A stretch of DNA of 64,000 nucleotides, taken from assembly GCA_028753945.1 (NCBI GenBank), contig JAPNXP010000004.1, positions 310,001 to 374,000 on the forward strand. The letters are read 5' to 3'. The translations under genes and the position numbers were made by a program. The first letter of the stretch is position 1, and every line of letters begins with the position of its first letter. The DNA comes from Hexactinellida sp. DTS-2022 (lineage: Eukaryota; Porifera; Hexactinellida). This document shows positions 23,701-35,300 of the stretch, piece after piece. Below the pieces are notes generated by a model. It was not told the origin of the DNA. It searched no databases and saw nothing but the letters and a program-made list of their open reading frames with translations.

Positions 23701-24827
23701 TATTTTAATTCATTATAAAGCAAAAAACCTTTGGCATGCCAGTTGTCCCTGATGTGTACACCAATGTACTACATTGTCCAGGTTTCTGAGCTCTCATAAT
23801 AGCTTCTATTTCCTCTGTCTTCACGTCCTATGGAGAGAGAGAGAATAAACAGGAATCAACAAATAAACAAAATGTTTTGTGTGCATAGGTTTAGTATGAA
23901 CTCGCTTACAAGCCACTGAATTACTAATTATTATGTATATGGGAGCATCTCTCGAATTTGACAATCCTAAAAGTTTCCTTTCAAATTTATGCCTTGCTAG
24001 AAGTTGCTAATATGCAATATTATAGGCAATATTACAGACTACCTTTCCTTTCTGTAGGAACTCATCCCAGCTGATGACACCTTCCTTCCTGAGAGACTCC
24101 TCCACAGGGCCCGGTGAGTACTGCACTAACTTCAGCCCTGGTATACCCCTCCCGGCTTCCAGCAGCTTTCTCAGGATCAGAGAGTTCTCTCCTATCGCAA
24201 TGCGACTACGGGAATTCTCCAGGATAAACCTTGTCGTCTCCACATTGTTAGTTGTGTAGATGCCAGTGGCTAGTCCACCTGCCATAATGGTTCCGAGATC
24301 TGCCATCATCCACTCGGGGGAATTGAACCCCATAATGCTGACTCCCTCAAACCGCTTCAGTCCAACAGCCACCAGTGACTTGGCTACTCGCATGCACTGA
24401 TCATACAGTTCTAGTGTTGTAATGAACTCCCATTTTCCTTCTCGCTTTACATTTAACATTTTGTTAGACCCGAATTTGGAACAACTCTCTTTTAACAGTT
24501 CAGGAATGGTGCGAGCTGGGATTGCACTTAAGCCTTCTTTTCCAACCTATAAAGAATATTATGAAGATACAAATTCATATTTGTTAATTCTTACAATACA
24601 AACTAGTCAACTCTCGTTATAACGAAGTGCTTGGAACCTGTAAATTCCTTCGTTTTATTCGGATATTCTTTATAAGTAGATAACAATTAATAATTATTGC
24701 ATTAGTGCTCTGGAGGAAATCTCCATTTCGTTATATCCGACTTCGTTATAAGGGAGTTCACTGTACAAACCTTCACTATGATTTCTTCATTCGGTTCACA
24801 AACCCAATTCTTTAAATTTTCAGCCAT
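20709..24827 (-). CDS. Bubblegum-type long-chain acyl-CoA synthetase, paralogue B
   Basis: Twelve exons: 24827-24771, 24546-24043, 23827-23729, 23576-23505, 23456-23403, 23103-23017, 22938-22853, 22652-22598, 22445-22255, 22017-21881, 21242-20884 and 20831-20709. They total 1824 nt (607 aa). Exon lengths equal those of A and C except the last, which is 6 nt shorter. Motifs are YTSGTTGMPK, SYLPFSHVLGH, EVEPNIFLGVPRVWE, YGCTEVCGP, YQTGD, ITGRIKE, and LTPTVKLKR at the C-terminus. The SGGEN position reads GSEQN. Intron 6 uses a GC donor (AAG|GCAAGT at 23016), the only non-GT donor I found. Intron 11 is only 52 bp. Exon 4 (IVMVMIVGCGFKQ) is the most deviant stretch. The frame is intact and it is probably an active enzyme. 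Confidence 0.91.
21281..21447. repeat. Family D MITE (ACSBG B intron 10)
   Basis: Begins near gtagataccagatataagta and ends cttataaccggcatccactg-like; the internal caccggttataagaacat is diagnostic of the family. Confidence 0.65.
21555..21749. repeat. Family E MITE (ACSBG B intron 10)
   Basis: ta-cagtaaaccttcagaaagt ... acttttggaagttttactg-ta; shares ggggaccagccaaaatgttc with the copy at 25488-25684. Confidence 0.8.
22042..22217. repeat. Family G MITE (ACSBG B intron 9)
   Basis: ta-cagtggtgttcgcgttata ... attaggcgaacaccactata, with inner gcaagtcgcattttgcac. Fragments occur near 23.2, 28.0, 29.5 and 63.4 kb. Confidence 0.75.
22715..22825. repeat. Dispersed repeat family I copy (ACSBG B intron 7)
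   Basis: Contains catcaaagattcacctt, gcctggttttgatat and aaaaggtgttggtcatt..aagtaagcc. Confidence 0.55.
23172..23326. repeat. Degenerate family G MITE (ACSBG B intron 5)
   Basis: Shows the ccctaagcgagcattta, tcctctaattgcaagttt and cttgctataatgca blocks of family G, but the left terminus is decayed. Confidence 0.5.
24602..24765. repeat. Family B MITE (ACSBG B intron 1)
   Basis: agtcaactctcgttataacg ... cgttataagggagttcactg-ta. The right end lies 5 bp from the exon 1 donor at 24770. Confidence 0.75.
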
Positions 24828-25419
24828 CTATAGAAGAATCTGTTCCGAAATATAAAGAGATAACACAGTAGATATTATCCACTTAAGTACAGAAGGAATC
24901 CTAACTTCAATCCTTGTTACACTAATAAGCTGATTATTCCTAAATTAGTGAATTTTTCAAATAATTTGAATTATTCAGTGACTTTGAATTAATTATTTCC
25001 AGATGGATAATTATTAATACTCCTTCATTGTAATCTTTTCCCCCCAAATAACCTGATCTTTGCAGATGCCATACAGTATGTATTGATTCTAATAACTATA
25101 GCACTATATATATCTTGCAAGTAATTTTACCTGTTTGGAGATCAGATAACAAAACTGTCGATGAGTATAAATTTGAAATATTATGCGTAAACCAGAACCC
25201 AACAATATATACTGTATAATAAATATTCCCTAATGCATATTTCGGAGGACTGAAACTATGCAAGTTTGCGTCATTTTCGGAAACTCATAATTTCACCCTA
25301 AATTTATTACGCATGTTTATATAAAAAGCGACCATGATTTTGCCTGTTAAATCACTGTTTATAACTTTATATCCTCTTCAGTCACCTATTTACTCTTTAT
25401 TATTTCTAGCAAACTAAAG
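24828..25419. promoter_or_regulatory. Divergent promoter interval between ACSBG B and ACSBG C
   Basis: The two start codons lie 592 bp apart, pointing away from each other, so the interval must carry both promoters or one bidirectional promoter. It is AT-rich and, unlike most gaps here, free of the CAGT-type elements. No specific transcription-factor site is claimed. Confidence 0.5.
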
Positions 25420-28400
25420 ATGGCTGAGAAATCTGCGTTATATGCGAGCAGTCCGCAAGACGAAGTACACATCAAGGTAAACAAATTTACAGTTAAACCT
25501 TCAGAAAGTGAACTCCCTGGGGAGTGGGGACCAGCCAAAATGTTCTCTATTAATTAAGAGGTGTCACTTTTCATAATTTATCATAACTTGTGTCTAAAGC
25601 AATGGGGAAAATTTGGGACAGATAAAAAGTGTTCATATTTTGGAGTTGTTCGTTTCGGTGTTCACTTTTGGAGGTTTTACTGTATTATTATGGATAATAG
25701 ATTAACATATCGATCTGAAATATATTTTTTAACAGTATTTTCTTGTATTCTTCCGCGGAAAATCCATCGCCAAAATTTTCAACTTATGTACTTTCATATA
25801 ATTCTAATTTGCTCTAAAGTTTTCATTCAACATTAAAATTCATTCGGTTCGGTCTATTTAAGACCTACCATATGCTGTAATAAATTTAAAAAATTTCACA
25901 GGTTGGGAAAGAAGGCTTGAGTGCAATCCCAGCTCGCACCATTCCTGATGTGTTCAAAGAGAGTTGTTCCAAATTCGGATCCAACAAAGCACTTAGTGTG
26001 AAGCGAGATGGTAATTGGGAGACAACTACATTCTCGGAGTGGTATGATCAGTGCATGCGAGTAGCCAAGTCACTGGTGGCTGTTGGGCTGAAGCGGTTTG
26101 AGGGAGTCAGCATTATGGGGTTCAATTCCCCCGAATGGATGATGGCAGATCTCGGAACCATTATGGCAGGGGGACTAGCCACTGGCATCTACACAACTAA
26201 CAATGTGGAGACGACAAGGTTTATCCTGGAGAATTCCCGTAGTCGCATTGCGATAGGAGAGCACTCTCTGATCCTGAGAAAGCTGCTGGAAGCCGGGAGG
26301 GGTATACCAGGGCTGAAGTTAGTACAGTACTCACCGGGCCCTGTGGAGGAGTCTCTCAGGAAGGAAGGTGTCATCAGCTGGGATGAGTTCTTACAGAAAG
26401 GAAAGGTAGTCTGTGCACCAATTCTAATCTCAGTCTCTGTTTATTCTCTCTCTCTCCATAGGACGTGAAGACAGAGGAAATAGAAGCTATTATGAATGCT
26501 CAGAAGCCTGGACAATGTAGTACTCTCATATACACATCAGGGACAACTGGCATGCCAAAGGTACCGTATATACAGTGTATATACTGGCATTTGTAAATAC
26601 GCTCCTTATTCTGGTCTGATTCAATTTCCATTGGCCTAAATCACAAATTAATGCTACGGTATAGGAGAAAATTCCAAATTTTGGCGCTCCTGATTAAATT
26701 TTTTCAAAAATCATACTCCAAAAGGAGCGTCTCGCGCTCCTGGATAATTCCTTGCGTGTATAATTTATTTTAACATTTTACAAGTGTTTTTTTTGTTGTA
26801 CATACATAGGGAGTCATGCTATCTCATGATAATCTCGTTTGGACAACAAATGCGCTACAAGAAACCTACAATTTCAAAGTGGTTAGTTTTATAGAAACAA
26901 CAACTTTATCATTTGGATGTTTGTAACAATTATGCCATAACTTTCCTATAGGGTACTCCTATTGTTAGCTATCTCCCTTTGAGTCATATTGCAGGGCAAA
27001 TAGTGGTATGTTAATTTTTGCAAATTATTAATTGTTATTTACTTGTATTATTATTTATTATTTATTTCTGTGTGTAGGATATAATGATACCTATAAAAGT
27101 TGGTTGTCATGTTAACTTCGCTCAACCAGATGCTTTGAAGGGCACCTTAGTAGAAACAATAAAGGTAAGAATTAAAATCAATAATTTAGTTTAATTATAT
27201 TTATTTGAAATTATCGTAGTATCAGTTACTTATTGTTTGCTTTTTATTTTATCACTTTGTTTGATACTTATTTTTTTGTAGGAAGTTGAGCCTACTGTCT
27301 TCTTGGGAGTTCCACGAGTTTGGGAGAAAATGATGGAAAAACTTGAGCCAGCAGTGAAAGCAAAAAAGTATGCTACAAATGCAAATATCCAAAATATAAT
27401 GATATTTGTTATAACTATAGTTCATATTACATAACAAATTTTTCGGTTTAGTTAAAATTTCATTTTTCAACATTTGTATAATTTATCTACAGACTCCCAT
27501 TGGAAGCTATTAAATCACAATTAGGACTTGCAAAAGGAGAATTATACGTGAGTTTGTAAATTATTGAGTGGAATTAACAGTGAAGGACAGAGTAGTATAA
27601 AATTGAACAAATATTCATATTTCGCGATCATTACTTTACTTGAACTGAACATACAAAAGGTTTCCTGATAAAATAACGCTTTAAATATAGTATAATTCAT
27701 TCAACATTTATTTGACCTTAATAGTACATTATTTTCTGATTTATTCAGTTAACGGCTTCCGCTCCAACTCCCATTACAGTTCTTGAATTCTTTGAAAGAG
27801 CTAATATCAGATTACACAATATATACGGCTGTAGTGAGAACTCTGGTCCGGCTACTGTATCACTGCCCGGGAAAAACGTTCGTGGGGCAGTAGGGCAGGT
27901 TATGGCGGGTACTGAAGCAAGGCTAGATAAGCCAAATAGGTATGTTGTTATTTACAGTGGCCTTACTTTTATAGAATTTATTATGTCAAAAATTCAAGAA
28001 CGAGGAAAAATTAATTGAGGTTTGAGTAATAGCAAGTCGCATTTGGCACAAATTTGCTTGCTAATAGGCGAAATTGCTATAAATATTAATATTCACACTA
28101 CTGAATAATAAATACAGTAGACTCCACTGAGTCTTAATTAATAGATCCACTGGTCACATTTCACAAGATTTATAGAACGGAATTATAATTACTTACAATA
28201 TTTTCGGTTAATTTTAACTGGCCTCATATCAAGTGACCCAATTAAACGGATTTGACTGTATATTTATTAATTTAAGTACACACATAAATATAATCGTATT
28301 GTGCACAACTAACTTGTGTCTAATACACTTGTAATTAGACTAAACTATTGTTCATTTACAATCTTAGTCATCAGAATGAACGAATATTCGTTCGTTTAGA

Positions 28401-29852
28401 AAAAGGTTCGTTTGTTACATTTCGAATATTCGTTTCAGCCCTAATTATAATACCAACATAAGTACAGTAGAACCTCGTTAGTTATAATACATTTAATACG
28501 AATTTCCGGATAAGACGAACAAACAGATCCACAAAATCAAGTCCCTACAATGGCTATTGAATGGGTATTTTACCGTCCGTTGGTGTTCGTATTAACGAGG
28601 TTCTACTGTAAGTATATAATTGTATTGTGTACATAGTGATGGAGAGGGAGAGTTGTGTCTGAAAGGCAGACACATATTTATGGGGTACCTAAATAATAAG
28701 GAGAAAACCCAGGAAGTTATGACCAAAGATGGCTTTTACAAGACCGGAGATTTGGCTAAGATTGACTCAGAAGGTAACATTAGTTTCTAGTTATACCGAC
28801 TCAATTAAATTAGTTTATAATTTGTGAAAAAGTACATGTGTAGTATTTTCATAGGGTTTGTATACAGTCATGTTATTGTGAACAATTTTCGTCTGCTTTA
28901 TTAATATGAATTTTTTTTCTTATACATGTATACCAAAATATTTTTTGACAATTTTTTGTATTATTTTTGTAATAAGTTGAATTCGCTTTTTTTCATAACC
29001 AAAATTTTACTCCCTTGAGTATTCATAATAATAGCACCTGACTGTTTTTATTGTTTGTGGTTCAATTCAGGTTTCGTGTGGATAACTGGTCGCATAAAGG
29101 AGCTGATTATTACCTCGGGCGGTGAGAATATCGCCCCGGTGCCGATAGAGATGGAAATGAAGAAAGAACTTCTGTTATGCGCCTACTGTGTTGTAGTAGG
29201 AGATGCGAAGAATTACTTAAATATGCTAGTGACTGTGAAGTGCAAACTGAGTGCAGAGGGAACTCCCACAGACGAGCTAGACGAAGAAGCTGTAGGCATT
29301 TGCAAGAGTCTGGGAGTTGAGTTGAGTAAGGTGAGTGAGGTGATGGAGAGTCCTGTCGTTAAGAAGTACATTCAGGAAGGGATTAGCAGAGCTAATGAGA
29401 GAGCCATTTCTAATGCAGCAAGAGTGCAGGTAAGCTCCTATTCGATTAGAGTAATGCTAGGAAATTCGGGTATAATGGAGTGGCCGAAGTAAAATTGAGT
29501 AAATTGCTGAATATTATACAGTTGTGTTGGCCTATTAGCAATTTAGCAAGTAATTTTCAGTCCCCAAGCGAGCATTTTCATTAATTTTGTTCCTCTAATA
29601 GCAAGTTTGCCTATTAGCAAGCAAATTTAATGCAAAATACGGCTTACTATTATACGAACAATGTAGTTTAAATATACCTGCATACATATACCTGTGCATA
29701 AATTAAACTATTTTATTATTTAGAAATTCGCCATTCTCCCCCGGGATTTCTCCATTGCTGGAGACGAGCTAACTCCGACTGCTAAACTGAAGCGAAGCTT
29801 TGTAGCGAAGAAGTATGCTGATGAGATCAACAAGTTATACGCTTTAACTTAA
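25420..29852 (+). CDS. Bubblegum-type long-chain acyl-CoA synthetase, paralogue C
   Basis: Twelve exons: 25420-25476, 25902-26405, 26462-26560, 26810-26881, 26952-27005, 27078-27164, 27282-27367, 27493-27547, 27749-27939, 28637-28773, 29071-29429 and 29724-29852. They total 1830 nt (609 aa) with intron phases identical to A and B. This copy is the most canonical: P-loop YTSGTTGMPKG, YLPLSHIAGQ, FAQPDALKGTL, FLGVPRVWEKM, YGCSENSGP, YKTGD, ITGRIKELIITSGGEN, and C-terminal LTPTAKLKR with the expected lysine. The family converts long- and very-long-chain fatty acids, ATP and CoA to acyl-CoA. Compared with my memory of vertebrate ACSBG (about 660-720 aa), about 40 residues between the VPRVWEK block and the YG-S/T-E block are absent, as in A and B. 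Exon 2 differs from that of A at only two residues. Confidence 0.93.
25488..25684. repeat. Family E MITE (ACSBG C intron 1)
   Basis: ta-cagttaaaccttcagaaag ... cttttggaggttttactg-ta, sitting 11 bp after the exon 1 donor. Confidence 0.8.
26590..26755. repeat. Dispersed repeat family N copy (ACSBG C intron 3)
   Basis: Contains aaatacgctcctta, ggcgctcctgatt, tccaaaaggagcgtctcgcg and ctggataattcc. The reverse complement of this block order is present at about 44262-44425. Confidence 0.6.
28113..28260. repeat. Family C MITE (ACSBG C intron 9)
   Basis: ta-cagtagactccactgagtc ... aattaaacggatttgactg-ta. Confidence 0.7.
28300..28442. repeat. Truncated hAT-like MITE copy (ACSBG C intron 9)
   Basis: The right part of the 8557-8924 element is repeated here: catcagaatgaacgaatatt, then cgaatattcgtttcagccct. 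Confidence 0.65.
28463..28610. repeat. Family A MITE (ACSBG C intron 9)
   Basis: ta-cagtagaacctcgttag ... aacgaggttctactg-ta; same subfamily as the copy at 17678-17865. Confidence 0.8.
28863..29045. repeat. Family F MITE, degenerate (ACSBG C intron 10)
   Basis: ta-cagtcatgttattgtgaac, tcgtctgctttattaatatg and ttgagtattcataataata blocks match the better copies at 38.4 and 47.9 kb. Confidence 0.6.
29517..29664. repeat. Family G MITE, degenerate (ACSBG C intron 11)
   Basis: cagttgtgttggcctattag ... aaaatacggcttactattat; inner ccccaagcgagcatttt is shared with the other family G copies. Confidence 0.55.
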
Positions 29853-32390
29853 AACTTGACTAGTGTGACTCGATAGGAATATCTAATATTCTAGCTTTAC
29901 CCTATAGTATATAACATTATATTTATTAGGACTTTTGCATAGTCGAGTATAGGTTTATATTTATTTAGATTATCAACGCTTTTATTTTAGGCCATATGTT
30001 TTTATTTTGTCAGATTTTTGTGTTAATTATTTCTATTTATTTTGAACATTATATTTATCTGGGTTCCATACTTACTGGATTATCCGATATTTTCAAACAC
30101 TTATTTACAGTTTAAATTTGTTGTTTTCTACTGTTCATGAGCGAACTCCAAGTACGTATTTGAAATATTTAATTTTAATATTGTAATAAATATAAGATTA
30201 AGGATTTTCCATAGAAAAGTCTTCAATTCAATTTTCAATTAATTAAATTATTAATACCAACGTAATTTCTGTATTTAAGTCAATTTAATTTAAAAGGTAT
30301 GATCTTCTACATGTGCTAATTAAACAAAATGTGATCAGATCATTTCAGGAATCAATAAATACATTTAATTTATCCGCTCTCAAATTTAGTGTCCGCCCTA
30401 AATTGATCTCATGCAGGGAGGTTCAAATTTAAACAAAAACCTTTGCTTTAATTAGAACCTCCCATCTCAGATTATTTCACAATATTTGAGATATAAATTC
30501 TGGAAATTGATAATTATATCATGTTATAGTTCTTAGTACCAGTTTAATTAATAACTGAATTAATAGATTTAATCACTAATATTAAATTTCTTTCCTCCTA
30601 CAATATTAACTCACATGATATTTCTTTTAGCGATAACCCATCAAAGGGCATGAAAATGTTAAATTCCAATAATCTACTCCAGTTGTTATGTCCACTAAAG
30701 TATAGAATTGACTCTTAACAAATTCTTTTATGAATCATGCATAAAATTAGATGAAGCCAAACCATTAAACTCTTTATTATAAATGTTTTAAAATCCAATG
30801 AATATTTTAAATTATTCGTCTGTCTATTGTCAGATATACATTTGAAATGACTTGATTGTGTTACATATAGTTAGTATAATGTTGAAAAATTGTCTTTAAA
30901 TTTGCATATTATATAATTGAGTGTATTATCTGAAAAAATAACATTCAGAAAGTATTTATACGAATAGTTTGTATGTTATAGACTTTTTGTCTCGGCCCTA
31001 CGCTTTACAGATTGTATATAAACGAGCTCATTGAGAGCTCACCATTTCTTTTGTATATCTATCTTTTTGACTGATCTTTTGAATAGCTGTAACTATTGGG
31101 TTAATAATTATATTATTAAATGTAGTGTTATATACCACCGTTTGTGATGCAATACGTACTAAACCAATTCATTGATTCATATAAATTACTGTGGAATATT
31201 AATTGGATAATACCAAGAAATTCCTGAATTATTTGTGAGAAATTGAAATAGCAAGTGATCTTATACTGTAACTCAATCCCTTTAATGGTAGTTATACTAG
31301 TAATCGTATTTGAAGGAAATGCCACTGGCAAATTTTTTGGAATTTCGCATCAAATAAAATTTACTTATAAATTCAGCACAAATTTATTGAGCGTAGTGAA
31401 TTACTAAAGTAACTGAAATAATTATTAATTAATTAGTGAATTGTATTATAAGTTAACTTATAGAATGCTATGGTTAACTATATCTATATCAAATTTCTAT
31501 TATAAAGTTGTTATTCATTTATTTTATTATATTCTAACAAGCAATATAAAATCTATATTAATTAACTTAAAAACTTTATTGTTTATTAAACTTTGATTTA
31601 ATTAATCTAAATAACTGTCTATTGTACTTTTAAATGGGAAAATCACATTTTTATTCAATGTGTCTACTATAGCTAATTATTTGCATTTTAATGGTTTAAA
31701 TTGGATATATATTTATTTATAATTCTATTATTGTTCAGGAATGTTTCAACATAGTATGGCATCTTTATGTACATATTTACCATAGGAATATGCATAAGTC
31801 GAAGTTTGCATAGTATTTATTCAACAAATCGAATTTTTATTCAATTTTTCGACTCACAACGGATTATACAAAACTTCCATTTCAAATTAAATAGTATGCT
31901 TTCTTGAGGAACTATGGGGCCAGTTATGAAATAACTGCTTTGGTTAGTTACTATTTACAGTGCGAAAATGTATTTTGAATATATCTGTGTTCGTTTATTA
32001 TGGAGTATGGAAAACCCTCTGACATTTATTTCACAATTTCCATGAACATTATTGGTCCAATGATATACAAACCTTATGATAATAATTAGTATTTTAACTA
32101 ATCAAATTATAATCCATTGTACTAATACATTACGTATACCTATTAATTAACAAAGTTGCATTTTAACATTTGAGCTGTAATAAATACTCGATTTCCTTTT
32201 ATTCGAATAATCTGTCAATGATATCAACATTATAACTCCTACATCAATTAATTAATTAAATTTGCGTTTCCTATATCCGTTGTAAATATATATTGTAGAC
32301 AATAGATTGTTCTAATTTATTTCCTGTCGATATATTTTCAACTTCCTTTCTAATTCCTTTATATAATGCTTAGCTGTATACAATCTAGCC
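29853..32390. other. Large AT-rich intergenic region without a gene
   Basis: 2.5 kb between the ACSBG C stop and the G-alpha start. No ORF with codon-like composition, no RNA gene and, unusually for this window, no CAGT-type MITE was found. Polyadenylation-like AATAAA motifs for ACSBG C occur only about 330 bp or more past its stop (near 30185 and 30350). Confidence 0.5.
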
Positions 32391-35300
32391 ATGTCAGGTG
32401 GAATGTGTTGTATTACAAATGGAGAAAACATTGAAGGCAATGAGGAACAGAGTAAGCAAAGAGAACAGAAAAGAAAACACAAACAAATCTCACAAGATCT
32501 CAAAATAGAAAAAGCTAGATATGATAGAACGCATCGTCTCCTATTGTTAGGAGCTGGTGAATCAGGAAAAAGTACCATAGTTAAACAGATGGAATTAGCG
32601 TTTCTAAACGGATTCAGCGATGAATACAGACTTGAATTTGTAAGTGGTTGAATAGAAATCTTAAAAATAAATACTAACTTTTGTTTATCTAAAGAATTCT
32701 TTTCTATCTATACAAGAAACCATTTTAGGTAGCTGTTTAGCTTATACATATTTGGTCATGAAAGAGGGGTAATGGTTGTTAGTACAGTAATTTTAGTGCA
32801 TTTGTTTATACGAGCCTTTTCCTGATGTAATTTTCAGGGACTAGCAAGGTCATTTTTAACATCAAATATTCACTTTTGCGAAGCCGGGTTTTATATTGAA
32901 AACTTGTTTGCTGATAATATAATACAGCTATAATAGAGCTAAGACAGCTAATAAAACGCAATTTGTAAGAATTGACAGAACAACAATTTGTTTACTTATC
33001 TCTGATAAGACGAACTAGAAATTATATTATTTTATTATTCTGTATATACACTTTATTTAGGCTGAAATAATTCGCCGGAATCTACTTGATGCCGTACAAA
33101 CAATACTGAATGTGATGCCTAAGTTCTCAATATCTCTCAATGACAGAAACCTAGAAGCGCACAGGGAATACATTCTAACTATTACACAGAATGGATCTCA
33201 TCTTCCAGCAAGATTTTACGATAGTTGTCGTAAGATAGCTTTAGACCCAGCTATTCTAAAGTGCCTCAAAAGGAATAACGAATATCAGAGCTTGGACAGT
33301 GCTTCATACTTTTTAGAGCCAAATAAGATTTGTGAGATTGCTAGAGAGAACTATACACCAAATGATATGGATATTCTAAGAAGTAGGTAAGATGCGATTA
33401 ATGATAATAATAATAATAATATATATTTACAGTCAACTCTCGTTATAACGAAGTGCTTGGGACCTGTAATTCTTTCGTTGTATCCGGATATTCGTTATAA
33501 GCGGATAATAATTTATGCATTTAGTGCTCTGGGAGAAATTTCCATTAATTATATCCGACTTAGTTATAACGGGTGTTTACTATGACATTGCAGTATAATT
33601 TTGTTAGTACGAAAATCTAAAATTACAGCTGTGCAGACAGCATTTTATCGTGGAGGAACTATTAGTAATTAAACCACCAAATATATTGCCTCCAAATGAA
33701 AATGCAGTCGGCACAGCTTTAATTTTAGATTTTTTGTTTTTCTTTGCCATTTATTTTACATTTTACAGGGCCACTATACTATGGTATAGTCGGCACAGCT
33801 GTAATTTTAGATTTTTTACTGGTCCACTATATACTATAGTCGGCACAGCTGTAATTTTAGATTTACTGGGCCACTATACTATACTATAGTCGGCACAGTA
33901 AATATTACATTTATAGATGCTTGTTAATTCCATTGCTTAAAATATATAGGAAGAGAACCGAGGGAATATTCGAGACTAAATTCGAGATGGAAGGCGAGTA
34001 TTTCCACATATTCGATGTAGGAGGACAGCGAGAGGAACGTAAGAAATGGATCCAATGTTTTAATGACGTCACAGCTATAATATTCGTAGTAGAAAGCTCA
34101 GGTTATGACTGTGTTATTAGAGAAAATGATGAGACAAATCGTTTGGAAGAGTCATTGAGACTTTTTGAGAATATTTGGAAAAATCATTGGTTGAAGAATA
34201 TTTCGATTATATTATTTCTGAATAAACAAGATGTCCTTGAGTTGAAGGTAATACATAATGGCTTACTTATATCGGCTAACACCTTTTCTAATGTAATTTT
34301 AAAGCACTGACAAGGTCATTTTTGACATTAAAAATTCACCTTTTCGAAGCTGGGTTTTTATATTGAAAGGTGTTGACCGATAAATGTATAAGTAGCCCAG
34401 TAATAATTATTGTTTTATTTAATGTAATGTATCAAACAATGTAGTAGTATTATACTTATTTAATTGTACTGAAATATTGAAAGTCGTAATTACTCTTCGA
34501 AAAAAGTATTTTTCGCGCCACTGAAATCAACAGAGAAAAATGGATGTTTGAGTGTATCCAAAGCTGACATTCTTGTTTGTGGATTTAATTCTAACATTGA
34601 TTTTAACAAATCATAAACAGAATCCGGATATTGATCAGCTGGTTTAATTTCCTTCTCTTCATTAACAGAAATATCTGAACTAATTTCCTTGCTTTTAAGT
34701 CTATTACTTCTACGTGGTGTTATTTCATGCTGACTCGTGTTCATTAAATCTGTATCCGATTTTGTTCTCGGCGATTTTAAAGTTTCGTTCGCTTTGTACT
34801 CTACAGCTACAACTCCTCTTAGGGTCCTACATAGACTGGTTAGCTCAAACCCTTTGATATACGGCTGGCATGTCATTTCCTTATGCATTGCCCTAGCTGC
34901 GGTTTGTACCGCGTCAGTACCGAAAATAGTCGCCATATGTCCCAGAGCAGTTAGGTCATCTTGCGACTTGAAGAATGGGTATCGGCCGGTTAGGATCGAG
35001 AATAGGATTATGCCAGATGCCCATATGTCGATCTCTACTGTGTGCGGAGAGTACTTCATTAGGACCTACAAATACAAATACAAATATAGTAAAACCTGTT
35101 AATAATTACAGCCAAAGGGACTGGCCAAAAATTGGCTGCTATGTACAGGTGACTGCTACTTATGGTTCGATTGCTCTTTGTTGAGATCAAAAATATATTC
35201 TAGTCGAAATTCTTAAAAATTTACTTATTCTATCATCAAAATTGGTGTTTGGGGCATTCAAACGTTACGTACGCAAAATTCCAAGAAAATTATATGACAG

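Noticed and set aside
29853-32390. Hidden gene in the 2.5-kb gap
   Set aside because: Only short AT-rich frames with no family resemblance or splice logic were found.
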